Source of the DNA: Drosophila pseudoobscura
Taxonomy: Eukaryota; Arthropoda; Insecta; Diptera; Drosophilidae
Direction of reading: 5' to 3'
NCBI RefSeq assembly: GCF_009870125.1
Contig: NC_046683.1
Coordinates: 65,115,869 to 65,179,868, forward strand
Length of the DNA stretch: 64,000 nucleotides
Every line of letters begins with the position of its first letter. Within the stretch, counting starts at the first letter, position 1. The notes under the pieces are model-generated. The model worked only from the letters and a program-made list of their open reading frames with translations, was not told the origin of the DNA and did no database searches. Position numbers and translations under genes: made by a program. This document shows positions 11,615-22,168 of the stretch, one piece after another.

Positions 11615-12280
11615 TTAATTGAGGCTAATGCTGATGCCATCGTACTCCTGCTGCTTCAACTCATGGACAACGAAATCGCGAAACTCTGTGTAGGCCGCCT
11701 CTATGTCCACGTTGTTGATGATCTTGTGGAAGTTTCCCGGCGTCAGGCCGTAGCTGATCTCCACCTCGGCGGCATTGAGTCGCTTGCGCAACGTCTCCTC
11801 GGTCTCGGAGCCACGTAGTCGCAGTCGACGCTCCAGCTCTTGGATGGTTGGCGGATTGTTGAAGATCAGTATGGGATTGAGATCGGTTTTCCGAATCTGC
11901 TCCACTCCCTTCTGCTCAATGTCCAGTATGCAGACGCGTCCCTTCTTCTGAATCTCGCGTACGGCCGCCTTGCTGGTGCCGTATAGATTCCCGGTGAACT
12001 CGGCCGTCTCAATGAACTCGTCATTGGCGATCGCCTCCTCCATGTCGGCTCTCTCCACAAAATAATAGTGAACACCATCTTCCTCGCCCTCACGTGGTTT
12101 TCTCGTGGTGTGGGAGACGCTGAATCCAAATGTGTTTGGGAACTCTGCAAACAATAACTTGAGCAGCGTGCTCTTTCCGGAACCGGAGGGGCCGCAGAGC
12201 ACAAGCGGACGTGGGCCTTGCGACATTTTGCGGCTGCTGCTGCTGAGTGCGCGGTTTACAATGAACAGAAAGCTAATCAT
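11615..12280 (-). CDS. guanylate kinase
   Basis: Single-exon frame of 221 residues. The P-loop GPSGSGKST follows LVLC near the N-terminus, then FSVSHTTRKPREGEEDGVHY and FIETAEFTGNLYGTS, the GMP-binding region of guanylate kinases. The enzyme phosphorylates GMP to GDP with ATP. Two starts are plausible: ATG at 12280 adds an N-terminal stretch, MISFLFIVNRALSSSSRK, with the hydrophobic/basic/serine look of a mitochondrial presequence; ATG at 12226 (MSQGPRPL) would give a 203-residue cytosolic form, the usual length. Both may be used. Poly(A) signal on the minus strand at 11405-11410, so the 3' end approaches that of the attacin-like gene convergently. It corresponds to CG11811 in D. melanogaster as far as I can judge. 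Confidence 0.93.
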   Translation of the reverse strand: MISFLFIVNRALSSSSRKMSQGPRPLVLCGPSGSGKSTLLKLLFAEFPNTFGFSVSHTTRKPREGEEDGVHYYFVERADMEEAIANDEFIETAEFTGNLYGTSKAAVREIQKKGRVCILDIEQKGVEQIRKTDLNPILIFNNPPTIQELERRLRLRGSETEETLRKRLNAAEVEISYGLTPGNFHKIINNVDIEAAYTEFRDFVVHELKQQEYDGISISLN

Positions 12281-12429
12281 GTTGTCGTCTTTTATTGGCA
12301 GCAATACTAATACACGAAATAGGCCCAAAAAAGCTGTTTTTTGGCTAAAATTAACAGGTAAAGAAGCAGCAGCGTAAGCGTGTGATAACGCGCGTGTAAG
12401 TATGCAGTGTATACGTATATGTATATGTA

Positions 12430-12670
12430 TACCAAAATATACCGTCTCATGTTAAAAATATACCGTAAATATACTGACGAATTCAAGTTCTATATTCCTC
12501 GACTTGTATATTCCGTGGAACATTACTAGCTATCTAGATCTCTCAGCCCTGCCCACTAAATTTTATCCAATTAATGAATCTATTTTCTACTTGACTGGCT
12601 TATTTTAAATACTTGACTTCTATTTTGGTTCCTTAACAACAATATAGCGTCTCGTATGATGAAAAACCGT
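12430..12670 (+). repeat. dispersed ATATACCG repeat (family 1), copy 3
   Basis: Starts ACCAAAATATACCGTCTCAT, then AAATATACCGTAAATATACT, GACGAATTCAAG, TATATTCCGTGGAACATTAC, CTATCTAGATCTCTCAGCCC, TTAATGAATCTATTTTCTAC, TTGACTGGCTTATT. Lies directly upstream of the guanylate kinase gene (which is on the other strand). Confidence 0.8.
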
Positions 12671-12884
12671 ACTTAGCCCACTTAAGCCCCCTCTATTTAA
12701 ATAGTTCAACTACTTGAGGTAAATGGCGGAAAATATTAACGATTGTAAATTCTTCTTGTAGATTCATGCCATCTTTCCTCTGAACTTAAGAAAAACACTA
12801 TATCTTTCACCTGAACTGCGCAAACATTATAACATTTTCATTATTTTCGGGGGAAAATTGAAATCCGTCAAGGATTGGAAACCA

Positions 12885-13070
12885 TATTGCTCAATTTTGA
12901 TATTCCATTGAATATTATAAGCTATATAGAACATATAGCCTTGCACATAGTTTTCTACGATTGATGAATCATTTTTCTACTTAACTGGCTTATTCTTAAT
13001 ACTTGCTTTCATTGGACTTTGCGTAAAAGCAGGTTATAGCGAAATAGTCAATCCAAAAAAAAGGGTTTTA
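12885..13070 (+). repeat. dispersed ATATACCG repeat (family 1), copy 4, 5'-truncated
   Basis: Lacks the ATATACCG head but keeps CTCAATTTTGATATTCCATT, GAATATTATAAGCTATATAG, GATGAATCATTTTTCTACTT, AACTGGCTTATT, TACTTGCTTTCATTGGA and an A-rich end, in the order of the other copies. Confidence 0.7.
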
Positions 13071-13380
13071 ACGAAAATGGGCGCCAAATACGAATTGTTT
13101 GAATGTGCATGAGAGAAATGGATTTAAATTCAATCTAGGGGAATAAAGGATGCACGTAAGTACGATTTGAGAGCGAAAAATATATTGGTCGGTGCATTCA
13201 TTGGAGCCTGGATGGCGAACATTTTGCCCTCTCTTTCTTTTCCATCTGTTTGCCTTCCTTCTCGATTTCGCCCTCTCGCTCTTTTCCATTTGCGTGTATT
13301 CACTTGTATTAAACATCTATTTGTATTCCACAATATCTACATATATGTGAACCTTTCTGCAGGTTTAAAGTGGAAGTAAA

Positions 13381-13832
13381 ATGGCCTTCAAAATACAAGA
13401 GGGACTTGCTCACGCTTGCGGGGTTCAGGGCCGGCCACTGTACATCTTAATGGGAAAGAAGTGGACAAGTAGTCGGCCAGCGTCCCATTTGCGATGTGGA
13501 CTCCGTCATAGGAAATCTACGAAAACGATGCAGTAACGATGCACAAATGCATGTTTCCCCAAGCGGCACAGCTCACCTCGTTCCAGGCCGTGACCAATCC
13601 GTATTACTTCGAAGGAATCTTCTCTGGAGGCCCTACGCTGCACCCTAACATGGGGGCATGTGGCCCCACAGCCCCGGACACTCTGGCCTGCTATCCCTAC
13701 ATCAAGCGCGTGTCCCTACGTGTACTTCGAGTCCTTGGAAACGGCACTTCATGTTACCTCCGAAGGAAAACGCACCTGCCTAGTGTGCGTGCCCAGCTTT
13801 GGCAAGACGAAGAGCGTCGCCGTGGTGAATGA
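13381..13832 (+). other. unrecognised ORF pair, possibly a broken gene
   Basis: An ATG frame of 50 codons (13381-13533, starting MAFKIQEGLAHACG) follows a good acceptor (TTTCTGCAG, about 13363) and ends in TAA. A second open frame runs 13539-13832. Near its end another frame reads PYVYFESLETALHVTSEGK and ends in TGA at about 13833, which looks more protein-like than the frame it overlaps. This suggests a frameshifted coding remnant. I do not recognise the family and cannot exclude chance frames in GC-rich sequence. Confidence 0.25.
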
Positions 13833-13894
13833 ATGAAATGTGAATTCATATAGAAGTAATTTAAATGCACTTTAGTAAGGAAAAAGAGTCTTGT

Positions 13895-13900
13895 TTTATT
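13895..13900 (-). terminator. poly(A) signal shared by the LSM8 relic and IFT121
   Basis: AATAAA on the minus strand, 10-15 nt beyond the LSM8-like stop. It is the first such signal after the IFT121 stop codon, so IFT121 transcripts probably end here. Confidence 0.6.
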
Positions 13901-13909
13901 TGATACTCA

Positions 13910-14126
13910 TCAGTGCACAACGGGCTCGCCCAGGGCTCTCGTTAATCAGTCCAATTACAGCGATGTTGTCGCCGCGGATGATGTGCAGTGCCAGCACAAT
14001 CTGCTTGATGCCGGACGATATTGAGAAAACCCGCTCATGGCACTCATCTACTGGTCGATGATGATATTGATGGTCTGGTCGACTCCCTTCAGTATTCCCG
14101 ACGAAGTTCCGTCCATCCGCAGTGAT
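13910..14126 (-). pseudogene. LSM8 (U6 snRNA-associated Sm-like) relic
   Basis: On the minus strand the sequence reads [10 protein letters not shown], then after a one-base shift ILKGVDQTINIIID, then after about eight extra bases DECHERVFSISSGIKQIV, LALHIIRGDNIAVIGLIN, and finally, in a third frame, LGEPVVH followed by TGA. These are consecutive pieces of LSM8, the Sm-fold subunit that sets the nuclear LSM2-8 ring on U6 snRNA. The first 13 or so residues (the N-terminal helix) are absent; one 1-nt and one 8-nt insertion break the frame; about 42 nt coding the part before the conserved tail are deleted. The upstream edge touches the IFT121 stop codon. It is therefore a dead fragment unless several assembly errors coincide, and now probably serves as IFT121 3' UTR. 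A functional LSM8 would have to lie elsewhere. Confidence 0.8.
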
Positions 14127-17100
14127 TACATGGAGGCAATCAAACTGTGGCAAAAGGGGCACGCCCGATGCCGCGAGATTTCCAGGGGCGAGGCACAGTG
14201 GTGGCAAGTGGTGCAGATCCAAATGTTGTTGGTCGGCTGTAGAATGGGCTTTCCCGAGGAGATGCAGGCCGGAAACCGGGCACCGCACTCCATGCAGGCG
14301 GGCGAGCTATGGAAGAGGAAGCAATGAGAAATGAGAACTAGCTTCCATCCACCTGCATTACGTACCTGTCGGGCACGGGAACGCCGCAGGAATAGCAGGG
14401 TACCATGTCCAAGTCTGCGTCCTCTGGCTCGTACTTGGAGAAGATGCTCCGCGCCAGCTGCTCGTACTCCTGAAGGGTCTTCTCGGGGAGATGACTAAGC
14501 GTCTCCAGCTTCATGAATGCCTTGGAGCAGGTGCCGAACGCCCTGTCAGCACAGCTGGCGAGGGCTACCAGGCAGTAGATGTCCTCCAGGGGCAGCACAT
14601 CCTCGTATTCCCGCAGGCGGATGGCCGTGGTGAGGGCACTGTGGATGATCCCGAAGCGCAGCTGTCGCTGAGCCAGCAGCATGAAGTGATATGCCTCGGC
14701 ACAGTGCCACATGCGCTCAATGCAGGCGGCATCCTCCAGGCTGATCGAGTCCAAGAGCGTGTTCCGCCCACTGGCATAATCGATTTCGGGAGTGGCCACC
14801 GCCTTGAGGTGCTGCTCGGCAAGTAGCGCGGCCAGAATGTAGATCTTCTTGATGCGCAGCATCGGGGCCCGCTTCTCCAGCTCCCGCTCTGCCAGCTGGG
14901 CCAGAAGGCGAGCCGCATCCAGGTACCGCCCGGCATTGCGCTGCATCTCAATCGCCTCCGTGAGACGGCCCTCGTTCAGCAACTGGGCCGCATGCTTGGC
15001 AATCAATGTGTTCACCTGCGGCATCTGATACTTTTGGGCCAGCTCCACGGCCTCGCCCCACTGTCGGAGATTCACGCACGTGTTCACGGCAGCCTTCTGG
15101 TCGCCGAACCTAAGATGCGCCTGCACCGCCTCGGCGCACATGCCCACAGAGGCCAGCATATCTGCCAGCTTGGGCAGAAGCGGACTCTTCTCCGGCAGCT
15201 TCTCCACGCACTTCTCCAGCTCATCGAACTGCTCCAGATGGTACAGGGCTTCCATGAAGCCCTCGATGTAGTGCGACTTGTCGTAGTACTCCTTGGCACT
15301 CTCCCACGATCTGAGGTTCGCAAAGTGATGCCCGATCTCACGCCATGCCGTCTCCATTTGCTGGTCGGAGACCCCCGAGCCGCCCATGCGGTAGAGCTGC
15401 ACTACGCGGAACCAATCGCAGAGGGTCATGCGCAGCTCAATCGCCAGATCCCTGCGATCGGCATCCAAGTACAGCTTTTCGGCCTCCTCAAATTCGCCAT
15501 AGAAGGCGGCTACTTCGGCCTTCTGCAGCTCCTGGGTGTGGATGGTGCGCAGCCGCTTGATCAGCTTGATGCCCGGATAGTTGGCGCATCGCACAAATGC
15601 ATTCTCAGCCGTGTCGAGCTCCAGTTTCTTCAGTGCCGACTCGGCCAGCAATCGCCACAAGCGTGGGTGAGGGTTGTCCTCGATGAACTGCTTGGCATCC
15701 TCGAGGCCGACGTGCTCCAGGAGGTCATCGGTGTCGCGCAGCGACTTGACACGCAGCTGAATGATGTGGGAGGAGTTTTGCAGCTCCCCAATGCTTATTA
15801 TGTCGTCCAACAGAACGCTGGTGATCTCCAGGTCCTCGAAGGTGCAAATGTAGCCGGAGCAAGAGATGGGCTCCTCGGGATCGTTGCCCCGAAAAATGTA
15901 CATGCGGGTCTTCTCCATCAGGGCCAAGAGCAGGGGATTGTCCTTGGCCCAGCTCACGGCCCACACATCCTTGCGCTCCACCCGACTGAAGTTCAGCTGC
16001 GTCTCCCGGTTGTCGTCCAAGTCCAGCAACGTCATGATTCCCATGTGGTCTATGATGGCTGCCCGACTAAAAGGAATCATTGCAAATAAAGGTGTCTCAG
16101 TGGAGGCTCACATGTACTCACGTGGAATTGCAATTGATGGCCATCTTGTAGACCTTGGAACTCATCATGTGGCGATTCCTCAGCGCCACATTGGCAATGC
16201 TGTACTCGTTGATGGCTCCCGATTCCCGGGCCACCAGCAGCAGCTTCTCGGACAAGGCTAGAGCACAGATGGGATCGCTGATCCGGCGATGCGAGTGGGC
16301 TTCTCCGCTGCTGCTGCTGCCCAGCATCAGATCCTTGGCCATTTCCACGCCCGTTGGCGTGTCGTCAATATGAAAGCGCTTCTCTTTGCGCGCCTTTACG
16401 CTTTGCAAGTTGGAGGCGCTCTTGGGCGTGTGGTAGTGCCAGATAAGGATCTCCTCCTGCGAGGCAATGGCCACGTAGCTCGAGTTGATGCCCACAAAGG
16501 AGGGTCTAATGTCCGTGTACTTGGCTGGCGTAACAAGGAGGTTAAGGAGACATGAAAATAAACACAGATCAGAACTCACAATCCACAGTGGTTCCAATGG
16601 AGTTGCAGAGCAGCAACTGGTAGACCCTGTCGTCGGCTGGATTGCTGCGATTCTCCAGCATGCTCAAAGCAATCTCCTTGATGTTGCTGCTCACACACTC
16701 CACGCCCAGGACGCAGTGCTCGCTGCTGGCCGCCAGGCACAGTGTTGGCTCGACCTCCTTCAGGAAGCTCTGGTTGGAGACCGTGTTCCAGAAGGTTATT
16801 ACGCTCATGGGCGTTTCTCTAACGCCATTGCCGCTGCTGCTGTGGCTGTTGAGAAAGACGACTGTCTTCTCGAAGTAGCACCAGATGTAGTCTGGCCGGA
16901 TGTTAGCAAAGTAGATGAAAGAGTCAACAGCCATGGCGATGCGCAGGGATTTGCCCTCCCAGCTGAGGGAGGTGATGTCACTGCCCGGGACCTTCAAGGT
17001 GCGATAGATCCGGCCCAGCGGCGAGTAGAAGCACACCTGGTTATTGTCGCGCTGGGCTGCCGGAACTGTCTGCTCCAGTGTGGTGCCACAAATGGCCAGA

Positions 17101-18171
17101 ACAGTGCCGTCGTGGTTCCACTTTGCATCCACGTTTCGCATTTTTGTGTCAAAGATGGCAGGCTCTGAGCGAGAGAAGATCCAAATTAAAGTCTGGGGAA
17201 TACTTGGCTTAATCATCGTACTTACCATCATCGTTTTCGTTGCGCATTATCTGCACCTTTCCGATCTCATAGCAGATGGCCAGAACGGGTCGATTGCGGC
17301 GGTTAGAGGAGCGGCCGCTGAACCAGCAGATGCTGGCTATGCGCTGACCCCGAGCGGATGAAGATCCATTGAGCTTCAAGCACTGAATGTTGAGCTTCAT
17401 CTGCGGATATCAGACAGAGGATTAGGAAGGGGATTACGGGGTGGTAATCATTGTGATGCTCACAGCAAAGTTTCCCTGGTTGTCGTACAGATGGCATTCG
17501 CCACTGGCTAGGGCAAAGAGAATCAGGCGGTTATCAGGACTCCACTGAACGCCGGTGAGGTGGGTGCCTTTGAGTTCCTTCCCAAAAATGCGATTGCCAT
17601 CCACGGAGCCCACGATAATGGCTCCGTCCTCGTACACAATGCAGATTTTGGCCCCATCCGAGGTCCAGCTCATGCTGGCCACCGTTGATTTCTTTCGGTC
17701 ATTGGTCATCTCCTCGTACCAGGAGCCTTTGTACAGCATCCAGACCATTATGACGCCGTCTGTGTCCGACGAGGTCAGCTTCTGCTGTGCATCGTTCCAG
17801 GTGACCACTCGGACCGACTCCTTGTGGCCGTCCAGGGTCTGATTCATCGACAAATTGGAGACGGCGGCCAGACCTCCTTTGTTTTGGCCATTGGCCCCTT
17901 TGGGGGAGATAGTAATATTAGTCAAATATCACCCTAATCGTCTCTATATATATAGTATATACCTTGATCCAGTTTCAGGACTTTGAGCAAACCCTCGGAG
18001 CCGGCCACTGCAATGTAACCCTCCTCCTTGTTCCAGGCAATGCAATTGAGCTTGACATTGTTGGGAATGGCAATCTATACGCAAATGGGATTTATTTATT
18101 TGTTTGCTATTTGTATTGGTATTATTATACACAATTAGTTGACTTACCTTCTTACTCAGGTAAACAAACAT
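14126..18171 (-). CDS. Oseg4: intraflagellar transport protein IFT121 (WDR35, Oseg4)
   Basis: Eight exons on the minus strand: 18148-18171, 17963-18074, 17464-17897, 17226-17400, 16580-17164, 16122-16524, 14366-16066 and 14126-14306. All junctions have GT/AG and matching phase, giving 1204 residues. Start MFVYLSKK, then WD repeats over roughly the first 600 residues ([28 protein letters not shown]), then a TPR-like solenoid ([29 protein letters not shown]) and a C-terminal cysteine-rich module. The obvious frame of exon 7 would stop at 14338, but a strong donor (AG|GTACGT) at 14365 leads to a last exon coding CMECG, CISSG, CTTCHHC and [11 protein letters not shown], the zinc-binding end known in WDR35. 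IFT121 is part of IFT-A, needed for retrograde transport and membrane-protein entry in cilia; flies need it in sensory neurons. An X-box lies 76 bp upstream of the ATG. Assignment is firm. Confidence 0.95.
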
Positions 18172-18246
18172 TTTGGAACATTAATAGACAAAATTTTCAC
18201 TTCCTTTTTTGCGCTGGCTGTGGCCCCTTGTGTTGACAATCAAATG

Positions 18247-18260
18247 GTTGCCATGGTCAC
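18247..18260 (-). promoter_or_regulatory. X-box (RFX site) of IFT121
   Basis: GTTGCCATGGTCAC (plus strand) fits the ciliary X-box consensus GTTNCCATRGNAAC with one mismatch. It lies 76-89 bp upstream of the IFT121 start codon, the distance usual for RFX-controlled ciliary genes. Confidence 0.75.
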
Positions 18261-18465
18261 GGCAAAGAGTGGTGTTTGAGCCATTACACTGCTGCTCACC
18301 TGCTCCATCCCCCGCCCGCAAATGGTAGTAAAACCTGTTGTTTGAGCCACATTTCTTCCAATCAGAAATCTTGGCTAAAATCTTGGCGCCAAAGTGCTGT
18401 GAATCGTAAAAAAACCGATACCTTACAGCACTGAAATGATTAATCAAAATGGTTACGAAATTGGC

Positions 18466-18473
18466 TATCGATA
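18466..18473. promoter_or_regulatory. DRE (DREF site)
   Basis: A perfect palindromic TATCGATA about 295 bp upstream of the IFT121 ATG. No divergent gene is evident to the right before PIG-W, so it probably belongs to IFT121. Confidence 0.5.
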
Positions 18474-18868
18474 ACTGTAGGTTTGAAATATCAACAATCT
18501 ACCTGTGTATCTGAAAGGCAACAGCTTATACCTAATACATTTATATGGATGTCTGTCATGACAGCTCATCGATCGCAAAGAAGTCATGATTGCAATTTTC
18601 CCCCTTCAGAAGAAACAAAAATTTCTTATCTGGCCAACAGCTCCGTCCATATCGACTCCTGTATCGATGTTAAATTGTAGGTACTTTTTATGGTCGGTCA
18701 TTTTGATGTTCTTAGAATTCATTATTTATTGACTAAAATAATGGTATTTACTGATAAAACATACACAAACTAAGTAAAATTCTAGACAGGAGCTTACTAC
18801 GACAATAGTTACACGCAAAATTCAATGAAATAATCACAGGAAACGATATTTGAGGACGAAACTAATTC

Positions 18869-20459
18869 TCAGGCAAGGCGGACACCTCTCTTGAGCAATT
18901 CATGGACCGCCTTGGTGGCCAGAAACATGTAGACGAGCAGGATGAGTACAGATTCGGCTTGGCTGCGATCCTCTGGCTTGAGGAATATGTTGACCCCACC
19001 TGTCAAAAGATTAGCCAGCAGAAAGAATGTCAGACCGTTCAGGTTCAGCGACTGGCAGATGGCAAAGCTACCGATCCTGTCACTTGCGGCCTTAGGGGAA
19101 CTGCCTTCTCCCGCTTGCACCTCCAGCAGCTGACCCTTTTCCTGGCTATCGACTGCCAGTGCACTCGGATCCCAGGGCAGGACACTGTTTATGACAAAGT
19201 CCAAGCCGAACAGGCCGACCCACATAATAGTGCATATGATGGCCAACGTCCAGACGACGTAACCAAAGTTGCATGTCACCCGGGAGATGCCAATGGCGAA
19301 GGCACTCGCCCCGAAGAGGGACCACAGGATCAGCACCAGGAGGAGCAGTCGCCGCAGCTTCTTGACCATGTCCGAGTAGCCGAGCAGAGTGGCAGCCATA
19401 AGCCAGCGGCTGAGGTATATGGACAGCAGGTACATGGCCACGAAGCCCGGCAGCGAGACCAGCCCCTCACGGTTGGCACTGAACACTGTCGAGCGCGGCA
19501 CATCCTCGTCCATCACAAAGTCGGAGAGACCAAAAACGCTCAAGGCCATTTGGTGGGCCACAAGGAGACCTAAACCAGGACTACGATTGCGATCATTTTC
19601 CAGCGTTAAGGCGGGGACTGTACTTACCCATCCCTAATGGCAGGAGGTGCACATCCCGGCGAGCCACCAAGCTGGCCAGAGATCCGCACAGCTTCGTCAG
19701 CCCCAGCGTGAAGAAGGCGTTCATGTCGCGACCGTACTCGTGCTCATCCTGGCCGTAGCCCACGATCAGAAGGGCCACGGTCCGTGCCAATCCCAGCAGC
19801 AGCAGCGGCAGAGCCGCATACACCACACTCCGGCGAAGATCTTTGATATGGCGCGTCCGATGCGACACCAGACCCATGGTGACCACAAACAGACCGATGC
19901 CCGTGTCCATCAGCTTGGCCCCGAACGTCCGGCTCTTGCGGTAGGGTCGGTAGAAGCTGCTGAAGTCGATGGCCAGAATGCAAACGGCCGTAATCAGGTG
20001 TGTCAGGGCACGCACCAGAGTGAATACCGTGGGCCGGGTGCCGCCCAGGTCGAACTGGCCTCGGGCGCAGGCTCTCTGCAATGCTTTGGTGCGGACAAGG
20101 AACCATAGGGAGCAGATGAGCATCAGCAGCAGAATGTGTGTGCAGTAGTCGCTGGCCACCGTAACGAGCAGAACTACGGGCGGGATGATAAGCAGAAATT
20201 CCATGCCGTAGCAAAAGTTGGGGCTGGAGCGGGGGCAGAGTTTCTGGGTGACAACGCGGGCCATAAGCACACACCAACATGTGGCGACAATGAGCTGCAT
20301 GGACTCGGCATTCTGGGCAAGAATTTCCGTGGGCTGCCAGTCGAAGACCACCACCTGCTGCAGCCAAGGATCGCCTTCCAATCCGCCGTACGCACTTCTG
20401 TTGTCCATCGGTGCTGGGATCGAAGCTCCCAACTGAACTATAACCGCTTTACTGCCCAT
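18869..20459 (-). CDS. PIG-W: GPI-anchor biosynthesis inositol acyltransferase PIG-W
   Basis: Two exons, 19628-20459 and 18869-19569, joined across a 58-nt intron in phase 1, give 510 residues (vertebrate PIGW about 504). The protein is highly hydrophobic with about a dozen membrane segments. It carries the GWT1/PIGW signatures DFSSFYRPYRKSRTFG, LMDTGIGLF and STVFSANREGLVSLPGFVAM. PIG-W transfers an acyl chain to the inositol of GlcN-PI in the ER membrane during GPI assembly. The start at 20459 is a true ATG; a second in-frame ATG lies 51 nt further in (MDNRSAYGG). Tail to head with IFT121 on the same strand, about 700 bp apart. Cht2, also in this window, is a candidate GPI-anchored protein, but there is no sign that the two are linked functionally. 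Confidence 0.93.
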
Positions 20460-21185
20460 GACAACTCGCGTACTTGGACTAGACTATCAATATGCTGATA
20501 AAACTAACACTTAATCTGCTTGCTGATAGTCCGAACTTATCGGAAAACCAAAAGATAGCATAGCCACAGGTTAAAGCCGAAATACAACAACAAAATAAAA
20601 TATTTCGTTCATGTTTAATAATAAACTGAAGTTTGTGGCATATTTACGTTATACACAGGGGAATCGTAGAGTGTACTCAATTCTTATCTATGCTGGGCAT
20701 AAAAAGCTATATGAATTTCACGGCTTTTATTGAGCGATAAAGCAGTTGTTAAACAGGTGCTACTGCGGAAAGTATAACAAACTACCATGATAAATTCAGC
20801 GGAACTATTTCATTTGAAAACTTAAAGCGAAGAATTCGCTAACTTAATCCCAACATGAGCAGCTAAAACCAGAAATATTCAAATTTGAAAAGCTGTTTAA
20901 CGACTGGTTCAATCGATAGACTTCAACTGGACACCCATCTATTTTCACCGATCTGGCAGCTCCTTTTGCATTTGGTATTAATTAATTCATCCGCAAACTA
21001 CCGAAAAAAGAGCCTTGATTTTTGATAAAACAGTACCAGCTAGTGAATTTCATTTTTAAAAGAATATTTAAGAACATAGGGTATAGAAACTTCCATACGC
21101 AGCATACTTTATATGGGCCAGCTTCATGTGCCCAAAAACCGAGCAGCGTTGTTCCTCAACATGGCGCGGATCGAGCAACATTCTG

Positions 21186-21456
21186 CATACCCTGGGGAAA
21201 TGGGTATTATATAATCGAGGAAATGTTTGTCATTCCAGGGTCTAATTAATGCAGAAACTAGTCAGTCTCTGTTTGAACGATATTTTGCAGCTTATTGTCA
21301 TATTACAGAAACCAAGAATAGGCATCGCGATCGATATCTATATACAAGAAATTAATCAATGCATGAATATGTCTAAGACAATTCAATCTAAGGCAAAGTC
21401 TTAATTAATAACGTTTTAGAACAGTTTGGAAATATTAAATTAACAAAATAGGGTAT
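21186..21456 (+). repeat. MITE-like repeat (family 2), long copy
   Basis: Starts CATACCCTGGGGAAA and ends AAATAGGGTATA, short terminal inverted repeats. Internal blocks AAATGTTTGTCATTCCAGG, GATCGATATCTATATACAAG and ATGCATGAATATGTCTAA match the inverted copy at 5634-5820. About 84 bp longer than that copy. No coding capacity. Confidence 0.65.
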
Positions 21457-21639
21457 AAAAATGTCCATACTCCGGTTGACAATGTACAAGTAAGAGATAC
21501 GTTACATTCCATACCCACTTACGTTGACACTGTTTTTTTGTTGACTTTTCTTTTAACATTGCTTTAGACACAATAAAATAAAACTGAGTAAAAATGTATT
21601 CATCAATAGTTTAAAATTATATGTGCATCGCTGAGGGTT

Positions 21640-21990
21640 TTAGTTGGTCAGCATTATTTAACGGAATATCAAAATTGAGCAACAGGAACGAGTTTTCTCT
21701 TACGTTTCCTTACGTTTTTTGTTTGACCTTTTTCGCTAAAACCTTGTTTTAGAGAAGATCCAATAAAAGCAAGTATTTAAAATAAACCAGTTAAGTAAAA
21801 ACTTGATTATTCAACTGGATAAAATTATGTGGGCAGAGCTGAGGGTTCTATCTAGCTAGAAATATACGACGGAATATCAAAAATGAGGAATATGTATAAT
21901 AGAACTTGAATTCGTCAGTATATTTTTTAAATGAGACGGTATATTTTGGTGTATTTCTGAGGGTCGACGGTATTTTTGATCGATAAATCT
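21640..21990 (-). repeat. dispersed ATATACCG repeat (family 1), two inverted copies
   Basis: Read on the minus strand, the right part (about 21760-21990) begins CCGTCGACCCTCAGAAATAC, then AATATACCGTCTCATTT, TACTGACGAATTCAAG, TTGATATTCCGTCG, CTAGATAGAACCCTCAGC and CCAGTTGAATAATCAAG. The left part (21640-21760) is a second, shorter copy (CTCAATTTTGATATTCCGTT). A DRE-like ATCGATAAATC flanks the head at about 21979, next to a possible start of transcription to the right. Confidence 0.75.
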
Positions 21991-21999
21991 GTTTATCGT

Positions 22000-22168
22000 A
22001 TATTTCACAGTTCCCAGGTAACAACAATAAACAAAATAAGCAACAAACAAACTTGCACGTTAAACAAACTTGCAAATAAACCATTTAAAAATGTCGGATA
22101 TTTAGTGCAAGCGGCCACAACCAGCTCAACTTTCCACGGCGTGGGTGCGAGAGGAGAGTGGCGGGGAG
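22000..22168 (+). other. candidate non-coding first exon of the glycerol kinase gene
   Basis: Follows the DRE-like site and inverted family 1 repeat and ends with a strong donor GAG|GTGAGTG at 22168/22169. The glycerol kinase coding exon begins just after an acceptor (CTTGCAG, 26613), so it needs an upstream leader exon; this is one candidate. Another possible leader lies around 25140-25260. No transcript evidence. Confidence 0.3.

Noticed and set aside
14992-16089. Long plus-strand frame (365 codons)
   Set aside because: Exact antisense shadow of the large IFT121 exon; leucine/glutamine/histidine-rich as expected of a reversed coding frame.
18902-20498. Plus-strand frames across PIG-W
   Set aside because: Antisense shadows of the PIG-W exons with no family features.
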